Shown piece after piece: positions 55,773-64,000 of a DNA stretch of 64,000 nucleotides. The stretch comes from Planctomycetota bacterium. Lineage in GTDB: Bacteria; Planctomycetota; J058; J103. The stretch spans positions 1 to 64,000 of the forward strand of contig BPJM01000012.1 of assembly GCA_026004615.1 (NCBI GenBank), in the 5' to 3' direction. Both the position numbers and the translations under genes were made by a program. The notes beneath the pieces are model-generated. The model was not told the origin of the DNA. It searched no databases and saw only the letters and a list, made by a program, of their open reading frames with translations. How positions within the stretch are numbered: the first letter of the stretch is position 1; every line of letters begins with the position of its first letter.

Positions 55773-57278
55773 TCAGAACTGGTAGCCCACCCCGGCGTAG
55801 AACAGGTGCAGCTCGGTCTTGAAGGTGGTGCCGTCGCTCTCGACGAATCGTTGCGCTGGCAGTCCGTACACATAGGCGAGGTCGAAATCCCAGCCCTGCC
55901 AGTACACGCTGGCGCCGAACGTGAGATGGTGCTCGATCACGATCGGCCCGGCGCTGCGCGTGCGCGCGGGCACCGGATCGTTGCCGAAGTTGTAGCCCGC
56001 GCGCACCGCCAGCCAGTCGGCGAGCCCGACCGAGGTGCCGAGGGCGAGGACGAACTGGTCGCGCCAGAACAAGGGAAAGCGCACCTCGGCGTCCGGCCCG
56101 CCGTTGATCTCGTTGAAGTCCTCGTTGTCCCCGCGCCTGGCCACCAGATCGATCGCGTCGACCGCCATGTCCCAGCCGATCCAGCGCACATCGAGCGCCA
56201 GCATCCAGCGGGCGTTCGGCCACCACGCGGCGCCGAGCGAGACCACCGGCGGCAGGATCAGATCGTCGGCCTCGACCCGATAGCGCGCCTTGTAGCCGCG
56301 CCGGCCGGCGTTGGGCACGAAGGTCTCGACCAGCGCCTGCAACAGCTCGTGCGCCTCGGGGTTGGCATCGATCGCCGCTACCGCGCGGCTCAGATCCAGC
56401 GTGCCCTTGCCCCGGGGCGAGAAGATGATCCCGGGGCTGCGCACCGCCAGGCCGAGCGCCAGCTCGGGGCGCGGCCGCCACAGTAGCCCCAGCTGCGCCT
56501 GCAGTCCGGCGCCGAAGGCATTGCGGATCTCGAGCTCCGCCCCTGGCGTCGGATCGACGGCGAGGCCGGGCGGGGGCGGCGGCGAGTGCGTGACCAGCTC
56601 GAAGACCTCCGCCCAGCGGACCGGCTCGCCGGTGCCGGCATCGTAGGGCCGCGGCGGATCGACCGGGGTGCCATCCGGCTCGCGGAACACGCGCACGATG
56701 CCGCGCGGGGTATACTCCACCTCGCCGCCGCCGCTGCCGGTGATCCCGCCGCCGGCGTCCAGGTGGATCAGCGCGAGCAGCACGTTCAGCGCACAGCCCA
56801 CCGACAGCTCCGGACCGAGCCGCGCCGCCGCCACCGCGCTGGGGGCGAAGACCAGCGCCACCGGCTGGTGCAGGTTGAAGCCGAGCCGCCAGCTGCCTCC
56901 GCCCAGATCCAACCACGGCGTCTGGGCCGGGGGCCCCGCCGGGTCCGGGTCCCAGGCGACGCCGAGCGCGGGCACGGGCCAGGGCTCGGAGTTCTCGATC
57001 AGCTCGTCGCCGAACGGGCTGTTGCTGCGGGTGCGCTCCAGGAACCAGAGCAGGTTGCCGTCCAGCCGCACCCGCGGCAGCTCCATGAGCAGCGCCGGGT
57101 TGCGCGCCGCCGCCAGCGCCCCATCGGCGACCGCGACCTCCGCCCCTCCGCGCCCGATCCCCTTGGTGCCGTAGCCCAGGAAGGCCCAGCCGTTGTTGGC
57201 CGGGGCGGCTGCCGCCGCTGCCAGCACCAGCGCGAGCGCGCTGAGCGCGGACCACACGCCTCGGACTCCTCGGTCCAT
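55773..57278 (-). CDS. FadL/OmpP1-family outer-membrane channel
   Basis: 501 residues, frame intact. A signal peptide (1-26, ending AAAAAPA) is followed by NNGWAFLGYGTKGIGRGGAEVAVADGALAAARNPA, the N-terminal hatch signature of FadL-type transporters (described at residues 28-62, key Asn-Pro-Ala). The rest is beta-barrel, with alternating hydrophobic strands and aromatic girdles, ending FYAGVGYQF with the C-terminal Phe needed for BAM insertion. The family imports long-chain fatty acids and other hydrophobic molecules through the outer membrane. It is divergent from a lipid-binding-like lipoprotein gene and upstream of a ceramidase-like gene on the same strand. A TAGACT (57320-57325, minus) is the likely -10. 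Confidence 0.88.
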   Translation of the reverse strand: MDRGVRGVWSALSALALVLAAAAAAPANNGWAFLGYGTKGIGRGGAEVAVADGALAAARNPALLMELPRVRLDGNLLWFLERTRSNSPFGDELIENSEPWPVPALGVAWDPDPAGPPAQTPWLDLGGGSWRLGFNLHQPVALVFAPSAVAAARLGPELSVGCALNVLLALIHLDAGGGITGSGGGEVEYTPRGIVRVFREPDGTPVDPPRPYDAGTGEPVRWAEVFELVTHSPPPPPGLAVDPTPGAELEIRNAFGAGLQAQLGLLWRPRPELALGLAVRSPGIIFSPRGKGTLDLSRAVAAIDANPEAHELLQALVETFVPNAGRRGYKARYRVEADDLILPPVVSLGAAWWPNARWMLALDVRWIGWDMAVDAIDLVARRGDNEDFNEINGGPDAEVRFPLFWRDQFVLALGTSVGLADWLAVRAGYNFGNDPVPARTRSAGPIVIEHHLTFGASVYWQGWDFDLAYVYGLPAQRFVESDGTTFKTELHLFYAGVGYQF

Positions 57279-57409
57279 CCCCGGCAGCGCTCCGGAACAG
57301 ACGGCACAGGAGGTGCAGCAGTCTACCGCGGCGCCGGGTCGTTTCCCAGCGCCGGTGCCCAACGCCCCGCACCCGGCCGGCGGGTGCGGGCCCGGACGCC
57401 GCAGGGCGG

Positions 57410-57438
57410 TTGCACCGCTCGGGTGGGTGCGGTATGCT
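57410..57438 (+). promoter_or_regulatory. Promoter of the Ig/TULIP-like lipoprotein operon
   Basis: TTGCAC (57410-57415), an exact 17-bp spacer, TATGCT (57433-57438). The start near 57445 gives a leader of about 42 nt. It shares the 208-bp divergent region with the FadL-like gene. Confidence 0.6.
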
Positions 57439-57486
57439 CGCGCGCTCGGGCGGCGGCGTGGGCTCGAGCGGCTGCGGGGGCGATCC

Positions 57487-59295
57487 ATGCGCGCGACGGG
57501 GTGGGGGCTACTCGGCGCGACCGCGCTGCTGCTCGCGCTCGCGTGCAACGATCTGGACGTGCCCCCCTTCGACCGCAGCCGCGCCGCGCGCAGCGCCGCG
57601 GCCGAGATCGTGCCGCGCCCCGAGGTCGAGTTGCTGCAGCCCCTCGCGGGCAGCTTCCTCGCGCCGGGCAGCGCGCTGGTCGTCGGCCGGGTGAGCCCGG
57701 CCGTGCCTGCGGGCGCGACGGTGGTCGCGGTCGAGGTGGGCGGCCAGCCGGTGGGGCTCGCCGCCGATGGCACCTTCCAGACCTTCGTCGTGCTGGAGCC
57801 CGGCATCAACGTGATCCGCGCCCGCGCCCTCGACGCGCAGGGCCGCGCAGGCACGCGGGCGATCGCGGTCATGGCCGGGGAGTATAACCCCCCGGGGCAG
57901 CACGTGCCGGCCGCGCTCGGTGCCCGCTTCAACGATCTCGCGCTCGATGCCTTCGGTAGCATCCTCGAACGGGTCATCTGGTCACTCGATCTGGGCCAGC
58001 TCACCGCCGCTCCCATCGACGGGGGGGCGGTGCTGTGGGGGCGGCTGTGGACCGCGATCCGCGCCGTGCGCTTCGCCGACGTCGTGGTGCGGCTCGATGC
58101 CCGCCCCGACGGGCTGCACGTCGAGGCGGCGGTCGAGCGGCCCGAGGTGGACCTGCAGGCCTGGGTGGACGCGGGACTGGGGATCGTGATCGGCCCCGAA
58201 AGGGCGACCGCGCGGGCGGATCGCATCACGGTCCGCGCGCGCGTGATCGTCGGGGCGTGGCCCGACGACCGGCTGCGGCTCCAGATCGAGGACGTGCAGC
58301 TGGATTTCGTCCGGTTCCGGATCGACGCCGCGTCCGGGCTGGTGCAGCTCGTGGCGCAGATCCTCGCGAGCACCATCCGCCGCGAGATCGAGGACTTCGC
58401 GCTGCGGGCGATCCGCGACGCCCAGCCCCAGATCGACGCGGCGCTCGCCGACTCGCTCAACCCCCAGGTGCCGTTCGATGTGTTCGGCAAGCCGCTGTGG
58501 ATCGACGTGCGGACCGACCTGGTCTCCTTCGATGCCGGCGGCTTCGGGCTCGTGATGCGCTTCGACGCGCCGCCGCTGGGCTGGAGCGCGCAGGGGCTGG
58601 CCGCACCGGGCTCGTTGCGGACCCCGGGCGGGCTGCCGCCGCTGCAGACCGCGCGCGGTCTCATGGTCACGGTCGACGACGACGCGATCAACCGCGTGCT
58701 GCATGCGGCGTGGGCGGGCGGGGTCCTGGATGTCGACCTGACCACCCAGGCGCTGGCGCAGCTGGGGATCAGCGTGCCGGGCGGGGGGCTCGTCGCGTTC
58801 GACCTGCGGCAGTTCCTGCCGGAGATCGGCGGTGCGGTGCCCGATCTCGCCCCGCTCGCGGCGCGGGTCCGCGCCGGGCTGCCGCCGGTGGTGCGCGTCG
58901 GGCCGGGGCCCGACGTCGTGCAGGTGCAGCTGGGAGAGGTGGCGGTCGAGGTGCTGGTCGAGCGCGGCGCGGGCTGGGAGACGCTGTGCGAGGTCGCCGT
59001 GCACGCCCGCGTCGGGGCCACCGCCGAGCTGGATAGCCGTGGCGTCTGGCTGCGGTCGGCCCGCCACCCGGAGCTGGTGTTCGACCTGCGGCGCGCGCCC
59101 ATCGTGCCGCTGGACGCGCGCCGGCTACAGGTGGTGCTGGGCATGGCGCTCACGCCCCTGGTGCCGCGCCTGATCAATCAGGTGCCGGTGTTGCCGGTGC
59201 CTCACATCGGGCAGCTGCGGACGGTCGGGGCCACCATCGCCGCCGGGGGGCCCGCGGGCGAGCGCCTGCGCATCGAGGCGGATCTGGTACGCTGA
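57487..59295 (+). CDS. Lipoprotein with an Ig-like domain and a possible lipid-binding (TULIP-like) fold
   Basis: 602 residues, frame intact. Lipobox LLLALAC (Cys about residue 20). Residues 45-125 form a bacterial Ig-like module of the glucodextranase type (VAVEVGGQPVGLAADGTFQT, then PGINVIRARALDAQGRAGT). The remaining 470 residues contain two similar halves rich in amphipathic helices and beta strands (FNDLALDAFGSILERVIWSL; VQLDFVRFRIDAASGLVQLV; LMVTVDDDAINRVLHAAWAG), recalling the boomerang fold of BPI/LBP-like TULIP proteins that hold lipids. That fold call is an inference without a firm motif. It is first in a plus-strand operon with a ceramidase-like protein and a hydrolase (gap 37 bp). 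Confidence 0.6.
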   Translation: MRATGWGLLGATALLLALACNDLDVPPFDRSRAARSAAAEIVPRPEVELLQPLAGSFLAPGSALVVGRVSPAVPAGATVVAVEVGGQPVGLAADGTFQTFVVLEPGINVIRARALDAQGRAGTRAIAVMAGEYNPPGQHVPAALGARFNDLALDAFGSILERVIWSLDLGQLTAAPIDGGAVLWGRLWTAIRAVRFADVVVRLDARPDGLHVEAAVERPEVDLQAWVDAGLGIVIGPERATARADRITVRARVIVGAWPDDRLRLQIEDVQLDFVRFRIDAASGLVQLVAQILASTIRREIEDFALRAIRDAQPQIDAALADSLNPQVPFDVFGKPLWIDVRTDLVSFDAGGFGLVMRFDAPPLGWSAQGLAAPGSLRTPGGLPPLQTARGLMVTVDDDAINRVLHAAWAGGVLDVDLTTQALAQLGISVPGGGLVAFDLRQFLPEIGGAVPDLAPLAARVRAGLPPVVRVGPGPDVVQVQLGEVAVEVLVERGAGWETLCEVAVHARVGATAELDSRGVWLRSARHPELVFDLRRAPIVPLDARRLQVVLGMALTPLVPRLINQVPVLPVPHIGQLRTVGATIAAGGPAGERLRIEADLVR

Positions 59296-59332
59296 GGGCG
59301 TGCGCGGACGCAGCGAGGAGGGGAGCGGACCC

Positions 59333-60934
59333 ATGGCAGCGCAGCCGCCGGCGGCTGGCGCCGCCGCCAGCGGGGTGCCGGGCAAGAGCCGGCGCCGGCG
59401 CCGCTGGCCGTGGCTGCTGGGGGCGCTGCTGCTGCTCGCGGCAGCCGCCGCGCTCTGGTACCGGCTGCCCCCGCCGGCGTACTTACCCGACTACCGGCTC
59501 GATCTGCGGCTGCCGCCGCAAGGGGCGCCGGCTCCCAGGGGGCTCTGGGCCGGCTTCGCCGCGCGGCCGATCACCCCGGATCCGGAGCGCGATGGCCCGG
59601 TGTGGCTGGCCGGCTTCGGCAGCAAGGGCCGGCGGGCCACCGGGGTGCACGATCCGCTGTGGGCGCGGGCGGTGGTGCTCGGCGATGGACGGGTGCGGAT
59701 CGGCATCGTGGCGCTCGATCTGATCGGACACTACTACACCGACACCATCCAGGTGCGCCAGGCTGCGCGGGAGCTGGGCCTCGACTACGTGGCGGTCTGC
59801 TCCACGCACAACCACAACAGCTTCGATGCGATCGGGCTGTGGGGGCGGCTGCCGCTGGTGAGCGGGCGCAGCGAGCCGCTCATGGAGCGGACCCGGCGGG
59901 CGGCGGTCGCGGCGCTCGCCGAGGCGGCGGCTGCGCTGGCGCCGGCAAGCCTGGTCGTCGCCCAGGCACCGAGCGGTACCGAGTCCGTGCGCCGCCCCTC
60001 GGGCGAGCACGGCCGCGAGGCGCTGTTCCGCGGCTGGATCCGCGACGATCGCCCCCCGTACGTGATCGACGAGCGGGTCACGGTGCTCCGCCTGGAGCGC
60101 CGCGTGGAGGCCAGCCCGCACGGGGCAGCGGTTGCGGCGGCGGGTCGCGCGCCCCCAGGCGCCACGCTCGGCACCGTCGTGATCTGGGGCAACCACCCCG
60201 AGGCGCTGGGGCCGGACAACTGCCAGCTCACCTCGGACTACCCGCACTTTCTGCGCGAGCACATGGAGGCGCATGCGGGGGGGATCTGCGTGTTCCTGGT
60301 CGGGGCGGTCGGCGGGCTCATGTCGCCGCTGGACGTCGAGGTCACCCTGGCCGACGGCACGCGCACGCGCGGGCCGAGCTTCCGGCAGGCCGAGGCGATC
60401 GGGCGCGGGGTGGCGGAGGTGGCGCTGGCGGCGCTGGCGGGGCCCGGGGCGGTGCGGCTGGAAGAGGCGCCGCTCGCGGTGCGGGCACGTACCGTGAGCT
60501 GGCCGCTCGCCAACCGGATCTTCTACCTCGCGGCCAAGCTCGGGGTGATCGACCGCGGCTTCATCCCGCCGGGCCAGCTCCGCTCCGAGGTCGCGGTGCT
60601 GCGCGTGGGGCCGCTGGTGCTCTTGCTCGTGCCGGGCGAGATCTACCCGGAGCTGCTGCTCGGCGGGATCGAGAATCCCCCGGGGGCGGACTTCCCCGGC
60701 ACCCCGCCCGAGGGGCCGCCGCTGTACGAGCTGGTCGACGCGCCCTTCAAGGCGGCGGTCGGGCTCGCCAACGACCTGGTCGGCTACATCATCCCGAAGG
60801 CGGAGTGGGACGAGGCGCCCCCTTACCTCTATGGCTCGTCCCGCGCCTGGTACGGCGAGATCAACAGCACGGGGCCGGAGGCGGCCGGCGCGGTCTGCGG
60901 GGGGCTGCGCGCGCTGCTCGAAGAGCCCTGGTAG
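59333..60934 (+). CDS. Membrane-anchored neutral ceramidase-like protein
   Basis: 533 residues. I choose the ATG at 59333, with GAGGAGGGG about 8 nt upstream, over a GTG 11 codons earlier. A basic patch (KSRRRRRWPW) and one transmembrane helix (about 32-50) make a signal anchor. The ceramidase-like domain follows: GFAARPITPDPERDGPVWLA, VALDLIGHYYTDTIQVRQAA, zinc-type VCSTHNHNSFD (about 157-167), WGNHPEALGPDNCQLTSDYP and FLVGAVGGLMSP. As in the paralogue at 54191, the ceramidase serine loop (SNAGD) is not conserved. It shares the fold and metal-binding pattern with the paralogue but little else. The alpha/beta hydrolase follows after 4 bp. Confidence 0.85.
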   Translation: MAAQPPAAGAAASGVPGKSRRRRRWPWLLGALLLLAAAAALWYRLPPPAYLPDYRLDLRLPPQGAPAPRGLWAGFAARPITPDPERDGPVWLAGFGSKGRRATGVHDPLWARAVVLGDGRVRIGIVALDLIGHYYTDTIQVRQAARELGLDYVAVCSTHNHNSFDAIGLWGRLPLVSGRSEPLMERTRRAAVAALAEAAAALAPASLVVAQAPSGTESVRRPSGEHGREALFRGWIRDDRPPYVIDERVTVLRLERRVEASPHGAAVAAAGRAPPGATLGTVVIWGNHPEALGPDNCQLTSDYPHFLREHMEAHAGGICVFLVGAVGGLMSPLDVEVTLADGTRTRGPSFRQAEAIGRGVAEVALAALAGPGAVRLEEAPLAVRARTVSWPLANRIFYLAAKLGVIDRGFIPPGQLRSEVAVLRVGPLVLLLVPGEIYPELLLGGIENPPGADFPGTPPEGPPLYELVDAPFKAAVGLANDLVGYIIPKAEWDEAPPYLYGSSRAWYGEINSTGPEAAGAVCGGLRALLEEPW

Positions 60935-60938
60935 CGCC

Positions 60939-61997
60939 ATGAGGGGTGCCGCGAGTGCCTGCCCGCAGCCGCGCCGCCGCCGGCTGCGCCGCGCGCTGTG
61001 GGTCATCCTCGCCGCGCTGGCGGCGGGCGGGGCGCTGTGGTACGCGCTGATCGAGCACCTGCCGCTCGCCCAGCCGCCGCGCCCGCCGCAGCCGGTCCCG
61101 GCGGAACTCGCCGCCGCGCTGGCGTGCGATCCATCGCTGCCGCTCCAGGTGGAGCTGGATCCCCCCTCGGTGCGCGAGGGGCTGGAGGTGGTGCGCGGCC
61201 GGCTCACGGTGCGGCGGCCCGAAGCGGCAGCGCCGCACCAGGCCGTGTTCGACTGGTTCGGCGCGCGCGCGGCCGCGCGACCCGCCCCGGCGGTCGTGAT
61301 CACACCGATCCTGGGAGGGGACAACGCCATCGCCAACCGCATGGCGGGCTATCTCGCCCGGCGCGGGCTGCACGGGATCGTGGTCCACCGCCCCCCGCCC
61401 GAGCAGGTCGAGCCGCGGCTGGAGGCGTGGGAGGAGCTGTTGCGCGACCTGATCGCCGACCGGCGCCGGGTCATCGACTGGCTGGTCGCCCAGCCCCAGG
61501 TCGATCCCGAGCGGATCGGCGCCTTCGGCGTCAGCCTGGGCGGCATCACCACCCTGGCGCTGGCGGCTGTCGAGCGGCGCGTGCGCGCGGCCGTGGCGGT
61601 GATGGCGGGGGGCGATCTCGCCGCGATCATCGCGCGCTCGGTCGAAGGACCGTGCGTCGAGCTGCGGCGGGCCTACGGACTCGGGGAAGGGGCCGGGCCC
61701 GAGCAGCGCGAGGCATTCGAGCACCGGGCGCGCGCGGTGCTGCAGACCGACCCCCTGCGGCTCGCGCCCCACCTCGATCCGCGCCGGGTGCTGCTGTTCA
61801 TCACGCGGCGCGACCGGAGCGTGCCGACCCAGACGCAGCTGCGCCTGCGCGCGGCGCTTGGCCAGCCCGAGAGCTGGTCGCTGCCCACCGGGCATTACTC
61901 CGCCGTGCTGTACCTGCCCTTCATCGAGCACAAGGCGTACACCTTCCTCGCAGAGCGGCTCAGCGCCCCGCTCGATTCGTCCCAGCATGGATCGTAA
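60939..61997 (+). CDS. Membrane-anchored alpha/beta hydrolase
   Basis: 352 residues. A basic N-terminus (RRRRLRRA) and a transmembrane helix (about 20-38, LWVILAALAAGGALWYALI) anchor it. The hydrolase domain has the nucleophile elbow GAFGVSLGGI (G-x-S-x-G, Ser about 197), an acid candidate in FITRRDRSVPT (Asp about 291) and the catalytic His in PTGHYSAVLY (about 323). LIADRRRVIDWLVAQPQVDP before the elbow is typical of dienelactone-hydrolase-like esterases and peptidases. It lies 4 bp after the ceramidase-like gene, so the two are surely cotranscribed and probably act on the same or successive substrates at the membrane surface. Confidence 0.85.
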   Translation: MRGAASACPQPRRRRLRRALWVILAALAAGGALWYALIEHLPLAQPPRPPQPVPAELAAALACDPSLPLQVELDPPSVREGLEVVRGRLTVRRPEAAAPHQAVFDWFGARAAARPAPAVVITPILGGDNAIANRMAGYLARRGLHGIVVHRPPPEQVEPRLEAWEELLRDLIADRRRVIDWLVAQPQVDPERIGAFGVSLGGITTLALAAVERRVRAAVAVMAGGDLAAIIARSVEGPCVELRRAYGLGEGAGPEQREAFEHRARAVLQTDPLRLAPHLDPRRVLLFITRRDRSVPTQTQLRLRAALGQPESWSLPTGHYSAVLYLPFIEHKAYTFLAERLSAPLDSSQHGS

Positions 61998-62204
61998 TTG
62001 CGTCGCAGGCACGCAAGGCGAAGGTCCGGACACGGCGTCCGCCCGAGGCGCGCGGCGTTGTGCCGCGGGCAGTTAGAGGGTTCGCAGCAGATCGGATGCG
62101 GATTTGCGGAACCGTGCCGCTCCGGTACCGGCGCCCTGCCGGGGCGATGGCCCGAGGGGCAGGGGCGGGCAGCAGCCACGGGGGATTCAGGAGGTCGGCG
62201 GACC

Positions 62205-64000
62205 ATGGGTGTGCGGGCGATGGGGATGCGGACGGGGTGGCCGTGCAGCGGGAGCGGTGCGGGCTGGCCGGCGCTGCTGCTCGCGGTGGGAGCGCTCGCC
62301 GGCGCGCCGGCGCAGGCGCAGCAGGCTCCGGCGGGTGGCAAGCCGGCCCGGGTGGCACTTCCGGACTTCGGGGTGGTGCAGCGCAGCTGGCGCGCGGTCG
62401 GCGGCGACGCCTACCAGCGGATCTACCTCGGCCCCGGCGGCGAGCGGGCGGCGATCGCCTCGACGGCGCCGCTCGGCGGCCCGGGCGTGCTCGAGGTGCT
62501 GGGCCCACAGGGGTTCGCGGTTCGCCAGCCGGCGCTGGAGATCGCGCTGCCCGCGAGCACCCAGGGCGAGCCGGTCTCGTTCGTGCTCGCCGAGGACGGT
62601 GCCAGCGTGCGGCTGTCGACCGCGGTCCGGCTGTTCGCGCGTCCCGAGGGGGGGGCGGCCTGGGAGCTGCTCGCGCGGCGCGTCGCCGGCGAGCTGGGCG
62701 GCGAGACGGCGGTGCACTATCCCGGGGTGATCGAGGACGCGACGCTGGTGTACGAGGCGGGCGCCGGCACCCTGAAGACGGCGCTGGTGCTGCAGCGTCT
62801 TCCGGAGCCGCTCGGTCCTGCCCAGCCGCAGGTGGAGACGGTCTGGTTCGAGGAGACGGTGCTGCTGCCCCAGGGCTGGACGATCCCGGGCCTGGAGGCC
62901 GGCGCTGCGCTGCGCACCGAGCAGAGCCTGCCGGTGTTCGATGCCCAGGGTCGCGAGCGGCTGCGCCTGCAGGCGCCGGTGGTCTACGAGCAGCGCACGC
63001 CCAAGGACGCGCCCGGCCACTTCGCGCGCTGCTTCGCCGAGCTGCGGCTCGCCAAGCAGGGGGTGCTGCTCTGGCGCGTCGGCATTCCGGCGGCGTGGCT
63101 CGCGGCCCCCGAGCGCAGCTACCCGGTGGTGATCGATCCGGCGCTCTCGCGCAACCAGCCGCTGGTGGTGAGCACCGACCCGACGCAGTTCACGATCAGC
63201 CCGCTGCCGATGTTCTGGAACGCGGTCGCGGTCTCCAGCGCCGGCGCCGACTGGGACATGAGCATCGGCAGCGCGGTGAGCTGGGAGTTCCCGCCGGCGG
63301 CGGACTTCCTCGTCGCCAACGGCAACAAGGGCACGATCAGCCCGACCAGCGGCGAGGTCCACATCTTCGGCAGCGCCACCGGGCCGGCGACGCTGGAGCA
63401 CGCCGGCATCACGGGCGTCACCGTCGGCAACAGCGCGAGCTACACCTGGACCGCCTCGCATGTGATCCACCTGTTCGAGGTCTATGTGCCCGCCGGCAGC
63501 ACCGGCCCGCGCCAGCTCACGGTGAACGGTCCGTCGGGGTTGCGCTGGGCGCTGTTCCGTCCGGGGAGCACCAGCGCCTGGAAGAGCGTCAACGCGGCCG
63601 ACTACGTCTTCGCGGTCGGGCCCACCGCGCGCGCGGTGGACCTCAACGAGAGCGGTTTTTGGGCTCTGGTCGTGGTCAAGGATGGCGGGCCCGGGGCGAG
63701 CGGCACGGTGACGATCGACTGGAGCGGGCAGGGCACGCCTGGCTTCGATCTGGTAGCGACCTCGGTCTCGCTCGATGCGGCGAGCTATCCGGTGGCGCTG
63801 CAGCCGGGCGACCGCTTCACCTTCACCCGCGAGATCACGAGGATCGGCAGCCAGCCGGCCGGCACCCAGATCGACTACGCGGTCTACCTGTCGGCCAACA
63901 CGGTCATCTCGACCCAGGACTACGAGGCGTACAGCTGGCAGGACGCCGGGGCGGGCCGGCTGACGCTGACCGGCACGGTCCCCGCCAACATCCCGCCCGG
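62205..64000 (+). CDS. Large secreted protein, 3'-truncated by the window end
   Basis: At least 598 residues with no stop before the window end. GGAGGT lies 9 nt before the ATG at 62205 (in-frame ATGs at 62220 and 62226 are alternatives). The signal peptide ends at PAQAQ-Q (about residue 39). The first 310 residues are beta-rich and lead to YPVVIDPAL (about 305-313), a motif common in big secreted repeat proteins of Myxococcota and Planctomycetota. A C-terminal DLVATSVSLDAASYPVALQPGDRFTF segment (about 515-540) starts a CARDB-like Ig domain. No catalytic site is seen. It is probably a surface or adhesion protein, with further repeats beyond the window. Confidence 0.75.
   Translation, partial: MGVRAMGMRTGWPCSGSGAGWPALLLAVGALAGAPAQAQQAPAGGKPARVALPDFGVVQRSWRAVGGDAYQRIYLGPGGERAAIASTAPLGGPGVLEVLGPQGFAVRQPALEIALPASTQGEPVSFVLAEDGASVRLSTAVRLFARPEGGAAWELLARRVAGELGGETAVHYPGVIEDATLVYEAGAGTLKTALVLQRLPEPLGPAQPQVETVWFEETVLLPQGWTIPGLEAGAALRTEQSLPVFDAQGRERLRLQAPVVYEQRTPKDAPGHFARCFAELRLAKQGVLLWRVGIPAAWLAAPERSYPVVIDPALSRNQPLVVSTDPTQFTISPLPMFWNAVAVSSAGADWDMSIGSAVSWEFPPAADFLVANGNKGTISPTSGEVHIFGSATGPATLEHAGITGVTVGNSASYTWTASHVIHLFEVYVPAGSTGPRQLTVNGPSGLRWALFRPGSTSAWKSVNAADYVFAVGPTARAVDLNESGFWALVVVKDGGPGASGTVTIDWSGQGTPGFDLVATSVSLDAASYPVALQPGDRFTFTREITRIGSQPAGTQIDYAVYLSANTVISTQDYEAYSWQDAGAGRLTLTGTVPANIPP

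Overview
The window is very GC-rich DNA, with almost every third codon position G or C, from a Gram-negative bacterium. It encodes an outer-membrane FadL/OmpP1-type barrel, at least six lipoproteins with clear lipoboxes, an HlyD-like periplasmic protein and an O-antigen-ligase-like protein. The Hanks kinase, alpha/alpha-toroid proteins, ceramidase-like proteins and secreted proteins with a 'VVIDP' motif recall Planctomycetota or Myxococcota. The sequence alone does not settle the phylum. I saw no tRNA, rRNA, transposase, integrase or CRISPR array.

Layout. 0-13.2 kb: tail of a broken FAD oxidase, a cold-shock protein with a good terminator, an HlyD/toroid fusion divergent from a HAMP-GAF-PAS-HisKA sensor, an RNB-type exoribonuclease whose stop codon interlocks with that of seryl-tRNA synthetase, then two envelope proteins. 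13.4-19.5 kb: an operon for four steps of the ethylmalonyl-CoA pathway (mcd, mch, ecm, ccr). 19.5-23 kb: a STAS protein, a badly broken O-antigen-ligase/TPR gene and a secreted unknown. 23.1-30 kb: pyrF, glnD, a CBS-pair protein, two small membrane proteins and glnA. 30.2-37.7 kb: one-strand signalling block of a voltage-gated K+ channel, a second six-helix cation channel, an ABC exporter, a transmembrane adenylyl cyclase and a periplasmic sugar-binding-type protein. 37.8-47.3 kb: a PilZ protein with a basic tail, an M20 peptidase, a coiled-coil protein, a Ser/Thr kinase, a lipoprotein metalloprotease and a two-component pair. 47.4-50 kb: two adjacent D12-class adenine methyltransferases. 50-64 kb: an envelope locus of lipoproteins, two ceramidase-like proteins, a FadL-like channel, an alpha/beta hydrolase and the start of a large secreted protein.

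How the genes fit together. The EMC operon would turn crotonyl-CoA and CO2 into mesaconyl- and methylmalyl-CoA; the epimerase and the lyase are not in the window. GlnD and an adenylylatable GlnA form the core of nitrogen control. The 54-62 kb block looks like a surface system for taking up and hydrolysing a hydrophobic substrate, centred on a divergent promoter region between the FadL-like gene and a lipid-binding-like lipoprotein.

Sequence quality. More than ten genes have frame breaks. In those with one or a few breaks, each is repaired by deleting a single base. ccr and the ligase gene (18.29-22.4 kb) are densely damaged. I read this as assembly error rather than gene decay, and list these genes by their intended products.
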